The notes: a model not told the origin generated them from the sequence alone. Counted from the stretch's first letter, positions 8,371 to 20,034 are shown. The stretch: 43,043 nt of DNA from an uncultured Spirochaetales bacterium (GCA_949295125.1 CASFJV010000034.1:1-43043), one strand, 5' to 3'. Program-made: numbers and translations.

Positions 8371-8442
8371 AGCGGTAGAGGGGAATCGAACCCCCATCAC
8401 GAGCTTGGGAAGCTCGGGTAATAACCACTATACAACTACCGC
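8371..8442 (-). tRNA. tRNA-Gly (CCC)
   Basis: A 72-base cloverleaf on the reverse strand. The acceptor GCGGTAG pairs with CTACCGC, anticodon loop TTCCCAA gives anticodon CCC, and the T loop is TTCGATT. Discriminator base T; CCA is not encoded. It lies 29 bases downstream of the acetyltransferase gene and could be co-transcribed with it or use its own -10. Confidence 0.93.
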
Positions 8443-8448
8443 ATAAGG

Positions 8449-8454
8449 ATTATA
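8449..8454 (-). promoter_or_regulatory. Possible -10 box of tRNA-Gly
   Basis: TATAAT on the reverse strand, seven bases before the tRNA. No convincing -35 hexamer is present. Confidence 0.4.
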
Positions 8455-8471
8455 GAAAGAATATACTCCTA

Positions 8472-8981
8472 TTATCGTTCTTTGTTAAGGGGAATAAGGC
8501 TTTTTTGGAAAGTTAACCTCTCAGATCCGTCTTCAATGCGTATGAATCCGCAGAAGGAAAACCCGTATTTCGCAATCAGGGCCTGCATTTTCCTGTTATC
8601 CTTATGGGTATCTATCCTGACGACTGGCGAGAGCGAGAAGGCAACTTTCAAAGCATTCTCCAGGACATGGTGTGCCTTCCTCTTTCCAGCTACGCGGTGA
8701 ATTGTCACATATTCATACTCCCCTTCCGGCCATGAGCCACCATAGATTGCACTATAGTTCGGCTCGATGCCGGTAATGACTGAGAATGATGCTATAATTT
8801 CCCCCTGCTCTTCCATGCAGTATAAGAAACCATTACTGATGTCACTTTCAATCAGGCTCAGTGGAGGATAATCCATCGCCCACTGAGTTCTGTTGCCGCT
8901 TTCATACATCCTCTTTCTCGCCTCATCATAGACAAGGGAGAGGGAGCTGATATCCTCCCTTGATGCTTTCCTTATTTCCAT
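8472..8981 (-). CDS. GNAT-family acetyltransferase
   Basis: Probable N-acetyltransferase of 169 residues; acceptor unknown. The opening MEIRKASREDISSLSLVY is the usual first strand and helix of GNAT enzymes. The central VTIHRVAGKRKAHHVLENAL fits the acetyl-CoA-binding beta4 strand and following helix (in place of the classic Q/RxxGxG/A it has VAGKRKA, so the motif is degenerate). The C-terminal RIDTHKDNRKMQALIAKYGF is the conserved strand-turn-helix near the active site. Its ATG is two bases after the stop of the UPF0210 gene with only a weak ribosome site, suggesting translational coupling as the third gene of that operon. Confidence 0.85.
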   Translation of the reverse strand: MEIRKASREDISSLSLVYDEARKRMYESGNRTQWAMDYPPLSLIESDISNGFLYCMEEQGEIIASFSVITGIEPNYSAIYGGSWPEGEYEYVTIHRVAGKRKAHHVLENALKVAFSLSPVVRIDTHKDNRKMQALIAKYGFSFCGFIRIEDGSERLTFQKSLIPLNKER

Positions 8982-8983
8982 AA

Positions 8984-10348
8984 TCAGTTCTTGAAGCTGT
9001 GGATGGGGGCTGGAATCCTTCCTCCGCGCGCTATGAACGGAGCACAGGAAAAGTTATTGACCTTCATTACCGGAGCCTCTCCAAGAAGTCCACCGAATGA
9101 AACCTTATCCCCTACTCCCTTTCCATATGCAGGAATGATCCTGACTGCCGTAGTCTTCTGGTTTATCATGCCAATTGCCATTTCATCCGCAATTATTCCG
9201 CTCAGCGTTTCTGCACTCGTATCCCCAGGGACAGCAATCATATCAAGGCCTACAGAGCATACGGATGTCATAGCTTCCAGTTTCTCTATGCTGAGAGATC
9301 CTGCATTGACTGCATCTATCATGCCATGGTCTTCGCTGACCGGAATGAACGCACCGCTCAGGCCTCCAACCGATGAGGATGCCATGATTCCACCCTTCTT
9401 GACGCTGTCATTGAGCAGGGCAAGGGCTGCCGTAGTGCCCGGTGCCCCGACCTTCTCTATTCCCATAGCTTCAATTATCTCTGCAATGCTGTCCCCAATT
9501 GCCGGAGTCGGAGCCAGTGAGAGATCCACAATTCCAAATGGGATATCGAGGCGTTTTGATGCTTCCTCTGCAACAAGCACACCAAGCCTGGTAATCTTGA
9601 ATGCTGTCTTCTTTATCAGTTCACACAGCTGGCAGAAATCAAGATTATCTGCACCTTTTAATGCTGTTTTTATGACTCCGGGACCACTTACGCCCACATT
9701 TATCACAGCATCGGCTTCAGTAACTCCATGGAAAGCCCCTGCCATGAAAGGATTATCATCAGGAGCGTTTGTGAAAACCACAAGCTTGGCACACCCGATG
9801 CTTTCCCTGTCCTTTGTCATGAATGCTGTCTCTTTTATGATCTTTCCCATAAGGGCAACCGCATCCATGTTTATTCCTGTTTTTGTAGAGCCAAGATTTA
9901 CAGAAGCACATACATTGTCCGTACATGATAATGCCTCTGGTATGCTTTCAATAAGAAGGCGTTCACTTTCCCTCATTCCCTTTGCAGGAAGAGCTGAAAA
10001 GCCTCCAAGGAAATTCACGCCAACTTTCTTGGCAGCCCTGTCAAGGGTCCTTGCAATCTCAACATAGTCTTCTGCTCTCCTGCAGCAGGAAGATCCTATA
10101 ATGGAAACCGGTGTTACAGATATCCTCTTATTGACGATTGGGATCGCATATTCCTTCTCTATTTCGCCGGCAACGCCAATAAGGCCGGCAGCTTTTTCAG
10201 TAATGCGCTCATAGATATTTGAGCATGTTTTCTCAAGAGATTCAGATTCGCATCCTATCAGGGAGATTCCAAGCGTGATGGTCCTCACATCAAGGTTCTC
10301 CTTTTCAATCATGCGGTTAGTCTCAATTACTTCATTAATATTAATCAT
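8984..10348 (-). CDS. UPF0210 (PFL-family, DUF711) protein
   Basis: A 454-residue cytoplasmic protein of the conserved UPF0210 family. The family is called PFL-like because of distant fold similarity to pyruvate formate-lyase; its reaction is unknown. Recognisable stretches are the start [20 protein letters not shown], the Cys pair GSSCCR, and the glycine-rich [21 protein letters not shown] place the start at the ATG at 10348. That gives the family's normal length and an AAGGAT ribosome site. A longer upstream reading overlaps the ACT gene and is not family sequence. The start is one base after the UPF0237 stop, reproducing the UPF0237-UPF0210 gene pair common in Firmicutes and other anaerobes. 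Confidence 0.93.
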   Translation of the reverse strand: MININEVIETNRMIEKENLDVRTITLGISLIGCESESLEKTCSNIYERITEKAAGLIGVAGEIEKEYAIPIVNKRISVTPVSIIGSSCCRRAEDYVEIARTLDRAAKKVGVNFLGGFSALPAKGMRESERLLIESIPEALSCTDNVCASVNLGSTKTGINMDAVALMGKIIKETAFMTKDRESIGCAKLVVFTNAPDDNPFMAGAFHGVTEADAVINVGVSGPGVIKTALKGADNLDFCQLCELIKKTAFKITRLGVLVAEEASKRLDIPFGIVDLSLAPTPAIGDSIAEIIEAMGIEKVGAPGTTAALALLNDSVKKGGIMASSSVGGLSGAFIPVSEDHGMIDAVNAGSLSIEKLEAMTSVCSVGLDMIAVPGDTSAETLSGIIADEMAIGMINQKTTAVRIIPAYGKGVGDKVSFGGLLGEAPVMKVNNFSCAPFIARGGRIPAPIHSFKN

Positions 10349-10349
10349 C

Positions 10350-10622
10350 TTAAATCCTTTGCATCTTCTCAAATATCTCTTCCCTCTGGAGCTTGATGAT
10401 AACTCCGATTTCCCTGCCGAGTTCTTCAAGCTCATCAGAAAGGGTTGAGAAACTCTTAAGAGCGCTGTTTGCATCACAGATCATCATCATGTTGAAATAG
10501 CCATCTACAATAGTCTGTGTGATATCCTGGATATTGATATTGTTCGATGCCAGGTACGTGCAAACTTTTGCTATGATTCCAACCTGGTCTTTTCCTACAA
10601 CGGTAATAATGCTTTTTTTCAT
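10350..10622 (-). CDS. UPF0237 ACT-domain protein
   Basis: A 90-residue single ACT domain, probably a small-molecule (amino-acid) sensing subunit working with the UPF0210 protein encoded immediately downstream. The sequence opens [20 protein letters not shown] with the ACT glycine turn, then [19 protein letters not shown], which matches the family closely. The ATG at 10622 is chosen over an in-frame TTG at 10634: TTGAGG there forms the ribosome site (GAGG, eight bases upstream), and 90 residues is the family length. The operon promoter must lie in the 57 bases shared with the divergent glycosyltransferase gene. Confidence 0.93.
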   Translation of the reverse strand: MKKSIITVVGKDQVGIIAKVCTYLASNNINIQDITQTIVDGYFNMMMICDANSALKSFSTLSDELEELGREIGVIIKLQREEIFEKMQRI

Positions 10623-10679
10623 AATTATCCTCAAAAATTGATTATTATTATTATAGATGTATCACAAAGGTTGCTCTAG

Positions 10680-11441
10680 ATGTACATACTTATAACACTA
10701 AATAAAAACTACCTGGATGCTGCACGCGTCATGCTTTCATCCCTTTACGCGCACAATAAGGATGTACGGCTTTTTGTCCTATCGAAGGATCTTGAAAGGG
10801 ACGATTTTGAAGAAGGAAGGGACATCCAGGTGATCAGGCCCAGGCTGAACCTGGATTCGGCACTGACTACTGAGCGGTATCCAGAGGAGATGTACTACCG
10901 CCTTTTTGCATTCTCCATCCTTCCCGAAAGTGTGGATAAAGTGCTCTATCTTGATCCCGACATCATAGTGAACAGGAGCCTTGATGAACTCTATGCAACG
11001 GATTTGAAAGACTGCTATGCAGCGGGATGCACTCATATAAGGGAAACACTTACAAAGATCAATGCACTGAGAATCGGTGCAAAGGACATGAAAACGTACC
11101 TGAATACCGGAGTGCTCCTTCTAAACCTTGCAAAGATAAGGGAGGACTTCACGGAAAGCGGGATTATGGACACGATAATTGAAAACAGGTACAGACTCCT
11201 GCTTCCTGACCAGGATATCATGTGCCTGCTGTTCAAGGATAAGATACTCACCCTGGATACCATAAGATACAATCTTTCGGACAGGATCCTGGCCCTTGAG
11301 AGGATGAAGGGGAATAAATACCTGACACTCGATTACATACGTGAGAATACGGCTATCATACACTACTGCGGAAAAAACAAGCCATGGCGTGATAATTACC
11401 ATGGCTCCCTCGGCGTATTCTACTGGGAATACAAAAAATGA
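10680..11441 (+). CDS. Family 8 glycosyltransferase
   Basis: Transfers a sugar, usually galactose or glucose from a UDP donor, onto a glycan or lipid acceptor at the inner face of the membrane. The 253 residues show the GT8 layout: N-terminal nucleotide-binding fold beginning MYILITLNKNYLDAARVML, metal-binding DPD (92-94) in YLDPDIIV, an acceptor-side NTGVLLLNL, and the C-terminal HYCGKNKPW (His228, Gly231, Lys234) that completes the metal and phosphate site. The chain is short, lacking the C-terminal extension of LPS enzymes. It stands alone between divergent UPF0237 and convergent fusA. Its stop codon lies inside the fusA terminator hairpin. Confidence 0.9.
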   Translation: MYILITLNKNYLDAARVMLSSLYAHNKDVRLFVLSKDLERDDFEEGRDIQVIRPRLNLDSALTTERYPEEMYYRLFAFSILPESVDKVLYLDPDIIVNRSLDELYATDLKDCYAAGCTHIRETLTKINALRIGAKDMKTYLNTGVLLLNLAKIREDFTESGIMDTIIENRYRLLLPDQDIMCLLFKDKILTLDTIRYNLSDRILALERMKGNKYLTLDYIRENTAIIHYCGKNKPWRDNYHGSLGVFYWEYKK

Positions 11442-11461
11442 CCGGCTTTGAACCGGTCATT
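11433..11461 (-). terminator. Terminator of fusA, overlapping the glycosyltransferase stop
   Basis: AATGACCGG and CCGGTCATT form a 9-bp stem with a 7-base loop. On the reverse strand it is followed by six T. The forward strand has no T tract, so it should mainly stop fusA transcription. Confidence 0.8.
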
Positions 11462-11465
11462 GACC

Positions 11466-13583
11466 TCACTTTGCTCCAGCTTCCTTTTTCTTCTTTTCCT
11501 GGTAAGCTTTCTTAAGCTCTTCAGAAACAGATGTAGGAACTTTGCCGTAGCGTGAAACTTCCATAGTAAACTCTGCCTTGCCCTGTGTGAGGGATCTGAG
11601 TACTGTTGAGTATCCGAACATCTCACTCAGTGGAACTTCAGCGATTACCTGGCACTGGTTATTATCTTCCGTTGAAGATACGATAATACCTCTTCTCTGG
11701 TTGATTGATCCGAAGATATTTCCCTGGAACTCACTTGGTCCAGTAACCTCAACTTTCATGATAGGCTCAAGAATACATGGCTTTGCCTTTTCAAATGCAT
11801 CACGGAATGCTCCGATGGCTGCAGTCTGGAATGCCATATCGGATGAGTCAACCGGGTGCCATGCACCATCGTTGATGCAGACCCTGACGCCGATTACAGG
11901 GAATCCAACCTGGGTACCCTTCTTCATGGCTGCCTGGAAGCCCTTGTCACAGGATGGAATATATTCTGTAGGAATTGCACCACCCTTGATCTCATCAACG
12001 AATTCATAATCCTTTGGAGATTCATCCTCGCTTGATGGTGTGATCAGCTCGATATATCCGGCAACACGTGCATACTGGCCTGAACCACCTGTCTGCTTCT
12101 TATGTGTGTAGTTGAAGTCAGCCCTCTGGCTGATAGCTTCCCTGTATGCTACCTCTGGCTTACCGACTTCGACTTCAGCCTTGTATTCCCTCTTCATCCT
12201 TTCAATGTAGACATCAAGGTGGAGCTCACCCATACCCTTGATGATTGTCTGGTTGCTTTCAGGATCAACGTATGTCTGGAAAGTCGGGTCCTCTTTTGTG
12301 AAGCGGTTGAGAGCCTTTGCCATGTTGTCTGCACTCTTCTTATCCACTGGCTTGATAGCTAGAGAGATAACAGGGTTTGGAACAAACATGCTTGTCATTG
12401 AGTAGTTGATTGAAGGATCACAGAAAGTATCTCCGCTTGCGCAGTCAATACCGAAGAGTGCTGCGATCTCTCCGCATCCGCACTCTGAGATGTCTTCCAT
12501 TTCAGAAGCATGCATCTTGATAAGCCTTCCAACATTGAACTTTTTCCTTGTCCTTGTGTTGTAAAGCGTATCTCCCTTCTTGATCTTTCCCTGGTAGACA
12601 CGGATGTATGTAAGCTGGCCGAACTGTCCGTCCTCAAGCTTGAAGGCAAGAATTACTGTCGGCTTGTTTGGATCGGACTCAAGAACAACTTCCTTCTCAT
12701 TGTCATCAAGGTCAAGAGCTACGTTCTCAACTTCTGTCGGATTTGGAAGGTAGTCTACAACGCCATCAAGAAGTGGCTGAATACCCTTGTTCTTATATGC
12801 TGATCCCATGAATACCGGGCAGAGCTGCAGTGATATTGTTCCCTTCCTTACTGCTGCCTTGATAAGCTCTGGAGTTACAGTCTCCTCAAGCATTGCTTCC
12901 ATAAGCTCATCAGAGAACATGGAAACAGTGTCGAGCATCTCTTCCCTCTTTGCCTCAGCCTCAGCCCTGAGCTCCTCTGGAATCTCAGCTTCCCTTGCCT
13001 GGAGTCCATCTACTCCGGAATCGAAATAAATTGCCTTCATCTCTACGAGGTCTACAACTCCCTCAAGGCGGTCTTCAAGGCCAATTGGAATCTGCATAAG
13101 GACTGCATTGAGCCCAAGTTTCTCTACAAGCTGCTGCTTTACTTTATATGGGTTTGCACCTGTCCTGTCGCACTTGTTAACGAATGCGATGCGTGGTACG
13201 TGGTATCGCTTCATCTGGCGGTCAACTGTGATTGACTGGCTCTGTACGCCACCTACTGAACAAAGAACAAGGATAGCACCATCAAGAACACGGAGTGACC
13301 TTTCAACCTCGATTGTGAAGTCTACGTGTCCCGGAGTATCGATGATGTTGATTTCATGTCCCTTCCAGTTTACGTTTGTTGCAGCACTTGCAATTGTAAT
13401 TCCTCTTTCTCTCTCGAGCTCCATGGAGTCCATGGTTGCTCCAACTCCATCTTTTCCACGAACTTCGTGAATTGCATGGATCTTGTTACAGAAATAAAGA
13501 ATGCGTTCGGAAAGAGTTGTCTTTCCTGAGTCAATGTGGGCACTGATTCCAATGTTCCTCATGCCCTGTAGGTCGTTAATCAT
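11466..13583 (-). CDS. fusA: Elongation factor G, mitochondrial EFG1-like type
   Basis: GTPase that drives ribosome translocation. The 705 residues contain G1 AHIDSGKTT (15-23; Ser replaces the common Ala), G3 DTPGH (82-86) and G4 NKCD (136-139), followed by EF-G domains II to V. The switch I region reads [20 protein letters not shown], which resembles mitochondrial EFG1 and the spirochaete/planctomycete spdEFG1 group rather than the canonical bacterial form. In spirochaetes a second paralogue (spdEFG2) handles ribosome recycling; it is not in this window. The gene stands alone, with its own promoter and terminator. Confidence 0.95.
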   Translation of the reverse strand: MINDLQGMRNIGISAHIDSGKTTLSERILYFCNKIHAIHEVRGKDGVGATMDSMELERERGITIASAATNVNWKGHEINIIDTPGHVDFTIEVERSLRVLDGAILVLCSVGGVQSQSITVDRQMKRYHVPRIAFVNKCDRTGANPYKVKQQLVEKLGLNAVLMQIPIGLEDRLEGVVDLVEMKAIYFDSGVDGLQAREAEIPEELRAEAEAKREEMLDTVSMFSDELMEAMLEETVTPELIKAAVRKGTISLQLCPVFMGSAYKNKGIQPLLDGVVDYLPNPTEVENVALDLDDNEKEVVLESDPNKPTVILAFKLEDGQFGQLTYIRVYQGKIKKGDTLYNTRTRKKFNVGRLIKMHASEMEDISECGCGEIAALFGIDCASGDTFCDPSINYSMTSMFVPNPVISLAIKPVDKKSADNMAKALNRFTKEDPTFQTYVDPESNQTIIKGMGELHLDVYIERMKREYKAEVEVGKPEVAYREAISQRADFNYTHKKQTGGSGQYARVAGYIELITPSSEDESPKDYEFVDEIKGGAIPTEYIPSCDKGFQAAMKKGTQVGFPVIGVRVCINDGAWHPVDSSDMAFQTAAIGAFRDAFEKAKPCILEPIMKVEVTGPSEFQGNIFGSINQRRGIIVSSTEDNNQCQVIAEVPLSEMFGYSTVLRSLTQGKAEFTMEVSRYGKVPTSVSEELKKAYQEKKKKEAGAK

Positions 13584-13683
13584 ATCCTAACCTCGCTCAA
13601 ACTAATGTCTGTATATCCATATAGGAACTCTGTCCTAAACTAATTGGCATAACAAAATAGCACTAAAAAAGCACCAAGCATGT

Positions 13684-13712
13684 ATAATATGGATTTTGGA
13701 GCTTTTATGCAA
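13684..13712 (-). promoter_or_regulatory. Promoter of fusA
   Basis: On the reverse strand TTGCAT (13707-13712) and TATTAT (13684-13689) are separated by 17 bases. The transcript would have a leader of about 95 bases. I see no riboswitch in it. Confidence 0.55.
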
Positions 13713-13829
13713 TACTCGTTTCCTGATTTTTTCTTACGAGGAAAAAGAATACCGCTATAGTGGAAAGAAAATCCCGTATAATCCTAATAATTATTAAGCC
13801 TGTTCTTTCTTCCTTCCAAAAACAAATAA

Positions 13830-13838
13830 TGGTATAAT
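13830..13838 (+). promoter_or_regulatory. Extended -10 promoter of the HIT-lipoprotein operon
   Basis: TGGTATAAT, an extended -10 with a perfect TATAAT at 13833-13838, 17 bases before the HIT ATG. The -35 region is poor, as is usual for extended -10 promoters. A second TATAAT lies at 13777-13782. Confidence 0.55.
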
Positions 13839-13855
13839 CTGGACTCGAGGTGAAC

Positions 13856-14254
13856 ATGACAATATTCGAAAAGATAATCAACGGGGATATCCCGAGCACA
13901 AAGATCTATGAGGATGACAGCGTTATCGCAATACTGGATATCGCACCAAGGGCAAAGGGGCATACACTGGTGATAAGCAAGAAAGTGTATCCTGCAATCG
14001 GTGATGCTCCGGTTGAGCTGCTTTCCCACATGATGGAGATCGTGAAGAAGGTGGATATGAAGATGAGGGATGCACTTAAAGCAGACGGAACAAATGTGAT
14101 CATCAACAACAGTCCGGCATCTGGACAGGAAGTGCCCCACCTGCATATCCATGTGATTCCACGCTTCAATGGAGACGGCATTTCATTCTTCCCTCCTGCC
14201 ACAAGCTATGCAGATGGGGAAGCTAAAGAGTATGGAGATAAGCTGAGAATATGA
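13856..14254 (+). CDS. HIT-family nucleotide hydrolase
   Basis: A small cytoplasmic histidine-triad protein of 132 residues, in a family that hydrolyses nucleoside phosphoramidates and similar adenylates. It has the full HIT signature HLHIHVIPR (His95, His97, His99) and the N-terminal MTIFEKIINGDIPSTKIYED typical of bacterial HinT proteins. The ATG at 13856 is chosen over an in-frame GTG at 13850 because the GTG would consume the GAGG ribosome site, which sits five bases before the ATG. The stop overlaps the next gene's ATG (ATGA), so the two are translationally coupled. Confidence 0.93.
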   Translation: MTIFEKIINGDIPSTKIYEDDSVIAILDIAPRAKGHTLVISKKVYPAIGDAPVELLSHMMEIVKKVDMKMRDALKADGTNVIINNSPASGQEVPHLHIHVIPRFNGDGISFFPPATSYADGEAKEYGDKLRI

Positions 14255-15237
14255 GAAAAATCCCTCTTTTGCTGTTTTTGACACTCGCCCTGGCCTCCTG
14301 CGCCGTCTATACAGTGGGAATGGGAAGGGCAAATATAAATCCCCCTGCCATCTCCGGCCAGCCAGAGACACGCATCCGCGTGATAAATGAAATGAAGGAG
14401 GCTGAAGCGCAAGCAGAGGAAGAGAGGCTCTTGAAAGAAGCTGAGGCAGAGCGCATCAGGCTTGAGAGCGAAGTGAATGAGTATCCGGAGGATCTCACGG
14501 AACTGACACTGCCTCATAACTACAGGCCGAAGAGGTCAGCAGCAGCATTAGAGACGGAAATGAATCCGCTTAAGCTAGTTTTTGTGCCACTAGCCCAGGA
14601 TGCAGATATAGATAAAGTGATCTCCTCCATCAGGTCTCTTGACCTGGATTTTGCATTCGTCACAGGAGAGACAGGGCAGCTTGTGGAATTCAGCAGGAAA
14701 GCAGGGTATGACACTGTACTCTTTGAGGGAGGCATGATCCTCTATAAAACTGAAGTGAAGGATATAGATCCGCATTCCGCAACATTCATCATAAATGATA
14801 GCAAAAGCATTGATATCGCAGTGGTGAATAATTTTGAGGGGATTGCTGACGATAAGAACACTTATGCTGAATTCCTGGCTGGACTGGACGAAAGCCGCAG
14901 TGGCCTTGAGGAAGTCAGCATAACAGAAGAGATTTCACTCTTTGCCCTCTCCTCATCAAAGCCGGCCACATCCGACTGGATTCCATTCACCTATTATGAT
15001 TACAGGACCAGCTATGAATCAGATGAATCTGCATTCTTCAGTGAAAACGGATACACTGATGCATACCGGGCAACGCATTATACGGCGGAAACAGATCCGG
15101 GAATAACGAGGGTAAGCGGAGATATCTATGAACGCCTTGATTTCATCTACCTGAAAAATGCCATTCCAGTTGAATCAGCTGCTTTCAGCGTTGCAGGAAT
15201 GAGTAACAAGGCAATCTACCTGGAAATGCTCATATGA
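14251..15237 (+). CDS. Lipoprotein of unknown function with a coiled coil
   Basis: A 328-residue exported protein with lipobox LASC (modified Cys17), so it should be membrane-anchored. Residues about 45-75 are a highly charged E/A/R-rich helix, probably a coiled coil or stalk. The C-terminal two-thirds (from about 105) alternates strands and helices (LKLVFVPLAQDADIDKVISS, FAFVTGETGQ, ERLDFIYLKN near the end). This pattern is faintly like the endonuclease/exonuclease/phosphatase fold, but the catalytic Asp-His pair near the end is not visible, so any enzymatic role is doubtful. It overlaps the HIT gene by four bases and is the last gene of a two-gene unit. Confidence 0.85.
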   Translation: MRKIPLLLFLTLALASCAVYTVGMGRANINPPAISGQPETRIRVINEMKEAEAQAEEERLLKEAEAERIRLESEVNEYPEDLTELTLPHNYRPKRSAAALETEMNPLKLVFVPLAQDADIDKVISSIRSLDLDFAFVTGETGQLVEFSRKAGYDTVLFEGGMILYKTEVKDIDPHSATFIINDSKSIDIAVVNNFEGIADDKNTYAEFLAGLDESRSGLEEVSITEEISLFALSSSKPATSDWIPFTYYDYRTSYESDESAFFSENGYTDAYRATHYTAETDPGITRVSGDIYERLDFIYLKNAIPVESAAFSVAGMSNKAIYLEMLI

Positions 15238-15244
15238 AGAAGAA

Positions 15245-15272
15245 GGGACCACCGCACTGCTGCGATAGTCCC
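15245..15272 (-). terminator. Terminator of the ttd operon
   Basis: On the reverse strand GGGAC-tat-CGCA pairs with TGCG-gtg-GTCCC around GCAG, followed by TTCTTCTTC. A smaller hairpin (GCGGA/TCCGC, 15301-15315) overlaps the ttdB stop. Confidence 0.55.
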
Positions 15273-15314
15273 AAAACACAAGCAAAAGGAGAATTATCCA
15301 GCGGATAATGTCCG

Positions 15315-15929
15315 CTATTTAATGAATTTCACATGCTTGATGATTTCTTCGTAGGCCTCTTCCTTCCTCTTGTTGTACTCCACTTTCTTCTCTTCAAACA
15401 TATTCCTTCCATCGGTATCTATTGAAACAATAAGGGGTCCAAACTCTTTCACCCTGCATACCCAGAGTGTTTCCGGCATTCCAAGATCTCTCCACTGGGC
15501 ATCCTCTATTTCCTCGACTTCCGTTGCAGCCAGTACAGCGCATCCGGCAGGGAAAACGCAGTGCAGTGCCTTGAACTGCCTGCATGCTTCCTGGGTGCCC
15601 TCTCCCATTCCGCCCTTTCCAACGACAAGGCGCACTCCTGTTTCCTTTATGAAATCGTATTCGAACTTTTCCATTCTCATGCTTGTTGTAGGGCCGACAG
15701 AGACCATCTCGAACTTATCATTCTCAAGCGGGCGGATAATAGGCCCGGCATGGAGTATCGCACCCCCACGGACATCAACAGGAAGAGGCATTTTTTCCTC
15801 TATAAGGCGGCGGTGGGCAACATCACGGCATGTGACAATATGCCCAGTCAGGTAAATTATATCTCCAACATGTATGTCCTTAAGGTCCTCTTCCCTGATC
15901 GGAGTCGTTAATACTTTCTTCTCACTCAT
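15315..15929 (-). CDS. ttdB: L(+)-tartrate dehydratase / class I fumarase, beta subunit
   Basis: Second subunit of an oxygen-sensitive iron-sulfur hydro-lyase that removes water from L-tartrate (giving oxaloacetate) or interconverts fumarate and malate. The 204 residues follow E. coli TtdB from end to end as I remember it: [45 protein letters not shown] and [20 protein letters not shown]. Its ATG overlaps the ttdA stop (ATGA). Fumarase and tartrate dehydratase of this type cannot be separated by motif alone. The overall similarity and the DASS transporter next door favour tartrate or a related C4 acid. Confidence 0.92.
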   Translation of the reverse strand: MSEKKVLTTPIREEDLKDIHVGDIIYLTGHIVTCRDVAHRRLIEEKMPLPVDVRGGAILHAGPIIRPLENDKFEMVSVGPTTSMRMEKFEYDFIKETGVRLVVGKGGMGEGTQEACRQFKALHCVFPAGCAVLAATEVEEIEDAQWRDLGMPETLWVCRVKEFGPLIVSIDTDGRNMFEEKKVEYNKRKEEAYEEIIKHVKFIK

Positions 15930-16819
15930 AATGTAACCCCCGTATGTGTTGTGTTTTCATAATCCAGGTTCTTGTCAAATATGATATGCCCTCTCCTGTG
16001 TGACCAGCATCCTACATTAACTGCAACTCCAATTGTGGATGGATGGCGTGCAGTGTTCTCGATATTGACACCCATTACTGACATCCTGCCTCCCATTCCC
16101 TGAGGTCCAAGCCCTATATGGTTTATGCCGTCTTCAAGCAGCCTCTCCATCTCTGCAACCCTCTCATTCCTGTTATGGCTTCCAATCGGCCTCATCAGGG
16201 CTTTCTTGGAAAGCAGTGCTGCAGTCTCAACGCTTGTTGCAACTCCGACTCCCACAAGAAGCGGAGGGCATGCATTCAGGCCATATGATGTCATTACATC
16301 AAGCACAAACCTTGTAACACCTTCATATCCCATGCCCGGCATAAGAACTCCGGCTTTTCCGGGAAGCGTACATCCACCTCCAGCCATATAAGTGTAAATC
16401 TCAACACTATCTGAGTTCGGAACTATATCCCAGAATACTGTGGGAGTGCCTTTTCCAACGTTGCGCCCGGTGTTGTACTCATCAAATGTCTCCACGCTGT
16501 TATGCCTTAAAGGCATCTTGAACGTTGCCTCAACCACAGCATCCTTCAAAAGTGCCTCAAGCTCCCCGATCAGAGGGAAGCCAGTACCGCACTTCACCCA
16601 GAACTGCAGCACTCCGGTATCCTGGCAGCATGGCCTGTCAAGGGACCATGCAAGATCCTGGTTCCTGCTCATTGTGTCATAGATTGTGCTAGCAAGATCA
16701 CCAGTTTCCATTTTGCGTAGCTCTTTCAGTTTTGCCTCAACATCGTCTGGAAGTTTCTTAGAAACATATGAGATGAATGAAGCCATAAGATGTGTCATCT
16801 GTTCTCTTTTATTTTCCAT
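15926..16819 (-). CDS. ttdA: L(+)-tartrate dehydratase / class I fumarase, alpha subunit
   Basis: Catalytic subunit carrying the [4Fe-4S] cluster. The 297 residues match the length and order of E. coli TtdA. Cluster Cys candidates are Cys65 in RPCCQDTG, Cys184 in LNACPPLL and Cys271 in [10 protein letters not shown]; other family blocks are [33 protein letters not shown] and a [12 protein letters not shown] end. The gene lies 17 bases after the transporter gene with GAGGT as ribosome site, and overlaps ttdB. This gives a transporter-ttdA-ttdB operon resembling the E. coli ttd system, in which the transporter TtdT is also a DASS-family protein. Confidence 0.93.
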   Translation of the reverse strand: MENKREQMTHLMASFISYVSKKLPDDVEAKLKELRKMETGDLASTIYDTMSRNQDLAWSLDRPCCQDTGVLQFWVKCGTGFPLIGELEALLKDAVVEATFKMPLRHNSVETFDEYNTGRNVGKGTPTVFWDIVPNSDSVEIYTYMAGGGCTLPGKAGVLMPGMGYEGVTRFVLDVMTSYGLNACPPLLVGVGVATSVETAALLSKKALMRPIGSHNRNERVAEMERLLEDGINHIGLGPQGMGGRMSVMGVNIENTARHPSTIGVAVNVGCWSHRRGHIIFDKNLDYENTTHTGVTL

Positions 16820-16836
16820 ATGGTTACCTCACTTGA

Positions 16837-18111
16837 TTATGCTGGAAAGAATGGGAAGAAAACCGGCAGCAGGATCATGTTCACAACTATTGCTATTGCA
16901 ATAAGCGGAAGCCCTGCCTTGACGTAATCCATGAAGCGGTAGCCGCCAACCCCGAATACCATCGTGTTTGCAGGCATTCCAATTGGAGTGGCATAGGCAC
17001 AGCTTCCGCCAATCACAGTTGCCATAAGCACAGCCCTTGGATCTGCACCAAGTTCTGTAGCAATGCTCAGGGCAATCGGTACAAGGAGTGCCGTTGTTGC
17101 TGTGTTGCTCATGAAATTCGTAAGCACGCAGGAGATCATGAAGATTACGAATGTAAGGAGCAGCGGTGAAGGATTGGATCCCATCAGGCCAATAACGGCA
17201 TCGGCAATCATGGTACCTGCTCCGGAAACTTCAAGTGCCTTTGCAAGGGCAAGCGTGCCCCCAAAGAGGAAGATGGTCTGCATATCGATTGACTTATATG
17301 CCTGCTTTTCTGTCATGACTCCTAAAAGGACAAGGAGGATGGCCCCGATGCATCCTGAAACATAAAGTGGAATTCCTATCTGCTTCTCGAATATCATGGC
17401 AAGCACGGAAAGCACCAGGATGATAAGTGATGCCCACTGTTTCCACGGTTCAACATCCTCTGTTTTCGGCTTTTCATCAAATGCTGTCTCTGTTGCCACG
17501 CACTTTGATGCGTCCGGAAGGAGCTTATAGCCAAAAAGTGCAAAGTATGCAATGCCCAGCAGCAGAAGGGGAAGACCAGTTAAGGCATATTCAAAGAATC
17601 CGAATTCAAGCCCGATATTCTGCAGGGCTGACTGTGCAATCATATTGCCGGGAGCACCGATGAGAGATAAGTTTCCACCCATGGCAGCAGCAAAGACAAG
17701 AGGAAGCAGGAGCCTTGATCTTGAATACCCGGACTTTGCTGCAATTCCGATTACGACTGGAATGAGCACCGCTGCAGTTCCCGTATTGGACAAAAAGCCG
17801 CTCATAAGGCCTGTTACCAGCATTACGGCAACAATTGTCTGGCGTTCAGATTTCGCAAACCTTGTGACAATTCCCCCAACCTTCTCAGCCATACCAGTTT
17901 CAAAGAACGCACCCCCAACGATGAACATTGCAACAAAAAGAATGACATTAGTGTCAACAAATCCGGCAAAAGCCTGAGATGGAGTCAATACTCCTGTGAC
18001 TATCAGGCCAACGCATACGATCATGCTTGTCAAAGCAAGTGGGATCTTCTCCCAGACAAAAAGAACTACAGCTGCTAACAGGAAAAGCAGTGTGATTACA
18101 GCTGGACTCAT
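16837..18111 (-). CDS. SLC13/DASS family di- or tricarboxylate transporter
   Basis: Inner-membrane carrier for organic anions, here presumably bringing in tartrate, fumarate/succinate or a similar acid for TtdAB. The 424 residues are almost wholly hydrophobic, with about eleven to twelve helices. Two SNT signature motifs are present: SNTGTAAVLIP (108-118) and SNTATTALLVP (near 345), each in a re-entrant loop that binds the carboxylates and the coupling ion. Whether it is a Na+ symporter or an antiporter like TtdT/CitT cannot be read from the sequence. First gene of the operon, with GGGAGG as ribosome site and a strong promoter with an adjacent operator box. Confidence 0.92.
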   Translation of the reverse strand: MSPAVITLLFLLAAVVLFVWEKIPLALTSMIVCVGLIVTGVLTPSQAFAGFVDTNVILFVAMFIVGGAFFETGMAEKVGGIVTRFAKSERQTIVAVMLVTGLMSGFLSNTGTAAVLIPVVIGIAAKSGYSRSRLLLPLVFAAAMGGNLSLIGAPGNMIAQSALQNIGLEFGFFEYALTGLPLLLLGIAYFALFGYKLLPDASKCVATETAFDEKPKTEDVEPWKQWASLIILVLSVLAMIFEKQIGIPLYVSGCIGAILLVLLGVMTEKQAYKSIDMQTIFLFGGTLALAKALEVSGAGTMIADAVIGLMGSNPSPLLLTFVIFMISCVLTNFMSNTATTALLVPIALSIATELGADPRAVLMATVIGGSCAYATPIGMPANTMVFGVGGYRFMDYVKAGLPLIAIAIVVNMILLPVFFPFFPA

Positions 18112-18150
18112 AAATACCTCCCTTGCATTATCTTTGATATTTGATCTTTG

Positions 18151-18162
18151 ATAATGTATCCA
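18151..18162. promoter_or_regulatory. Shared operator box ATAATGTATCCA (copy 1)
   Basis: This 12-base string recurs exactly at 21858-21869 upstream of the DUF1847-GntR operon. Here it lies about +4 to +15 relative to the predicted start of the transporter-ttdAB transcript, a position suited to repression. It is flanked by the inverted repeat TGATCT (18142-18147) / AGATCA (18171-18176). Assignment to the neighbouring GntR proteins is inference. Confidence 0.55.
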
Positions 18163-18172
18163 TTTATTTTAG

Positions 18173-18200
18173 ATCATAGCATACATTTTCCCCCTGTCAA
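18173..18200 (-). promoter_or_regulatory. Promoter of the transporter-ttdA-ttdB operon
   Basis: On the reverse strand a perfect TTGACA (18195-18200) and TATGAT (18173-18178) are separated by 16 bases. It starts just beyond the LysR stop codon. Confidence 0.75.
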
Positions 18201-18223
18201 GAAAAAAAATCTGGAATTTAAGC

Positions 18224-20026
<1,803 letters not shown>

Positions 20027-20034
20027 GAAAGCCT

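Noticed and set aside
8991..10067. Forward 358-residue open frame opposite the UPF0210 gene
   Set aside because: Long only because of codon bias in the real gene on the other strand; Ser/Pro-rich with no recognisable domain.
10349..10477. N-terminal extension of the UPF0210 protein
   Set aside because: It runs through the UPF0237 gene in another frame and is not family sequence; the ATG at 10348 gives the normal length and a ribosome site.
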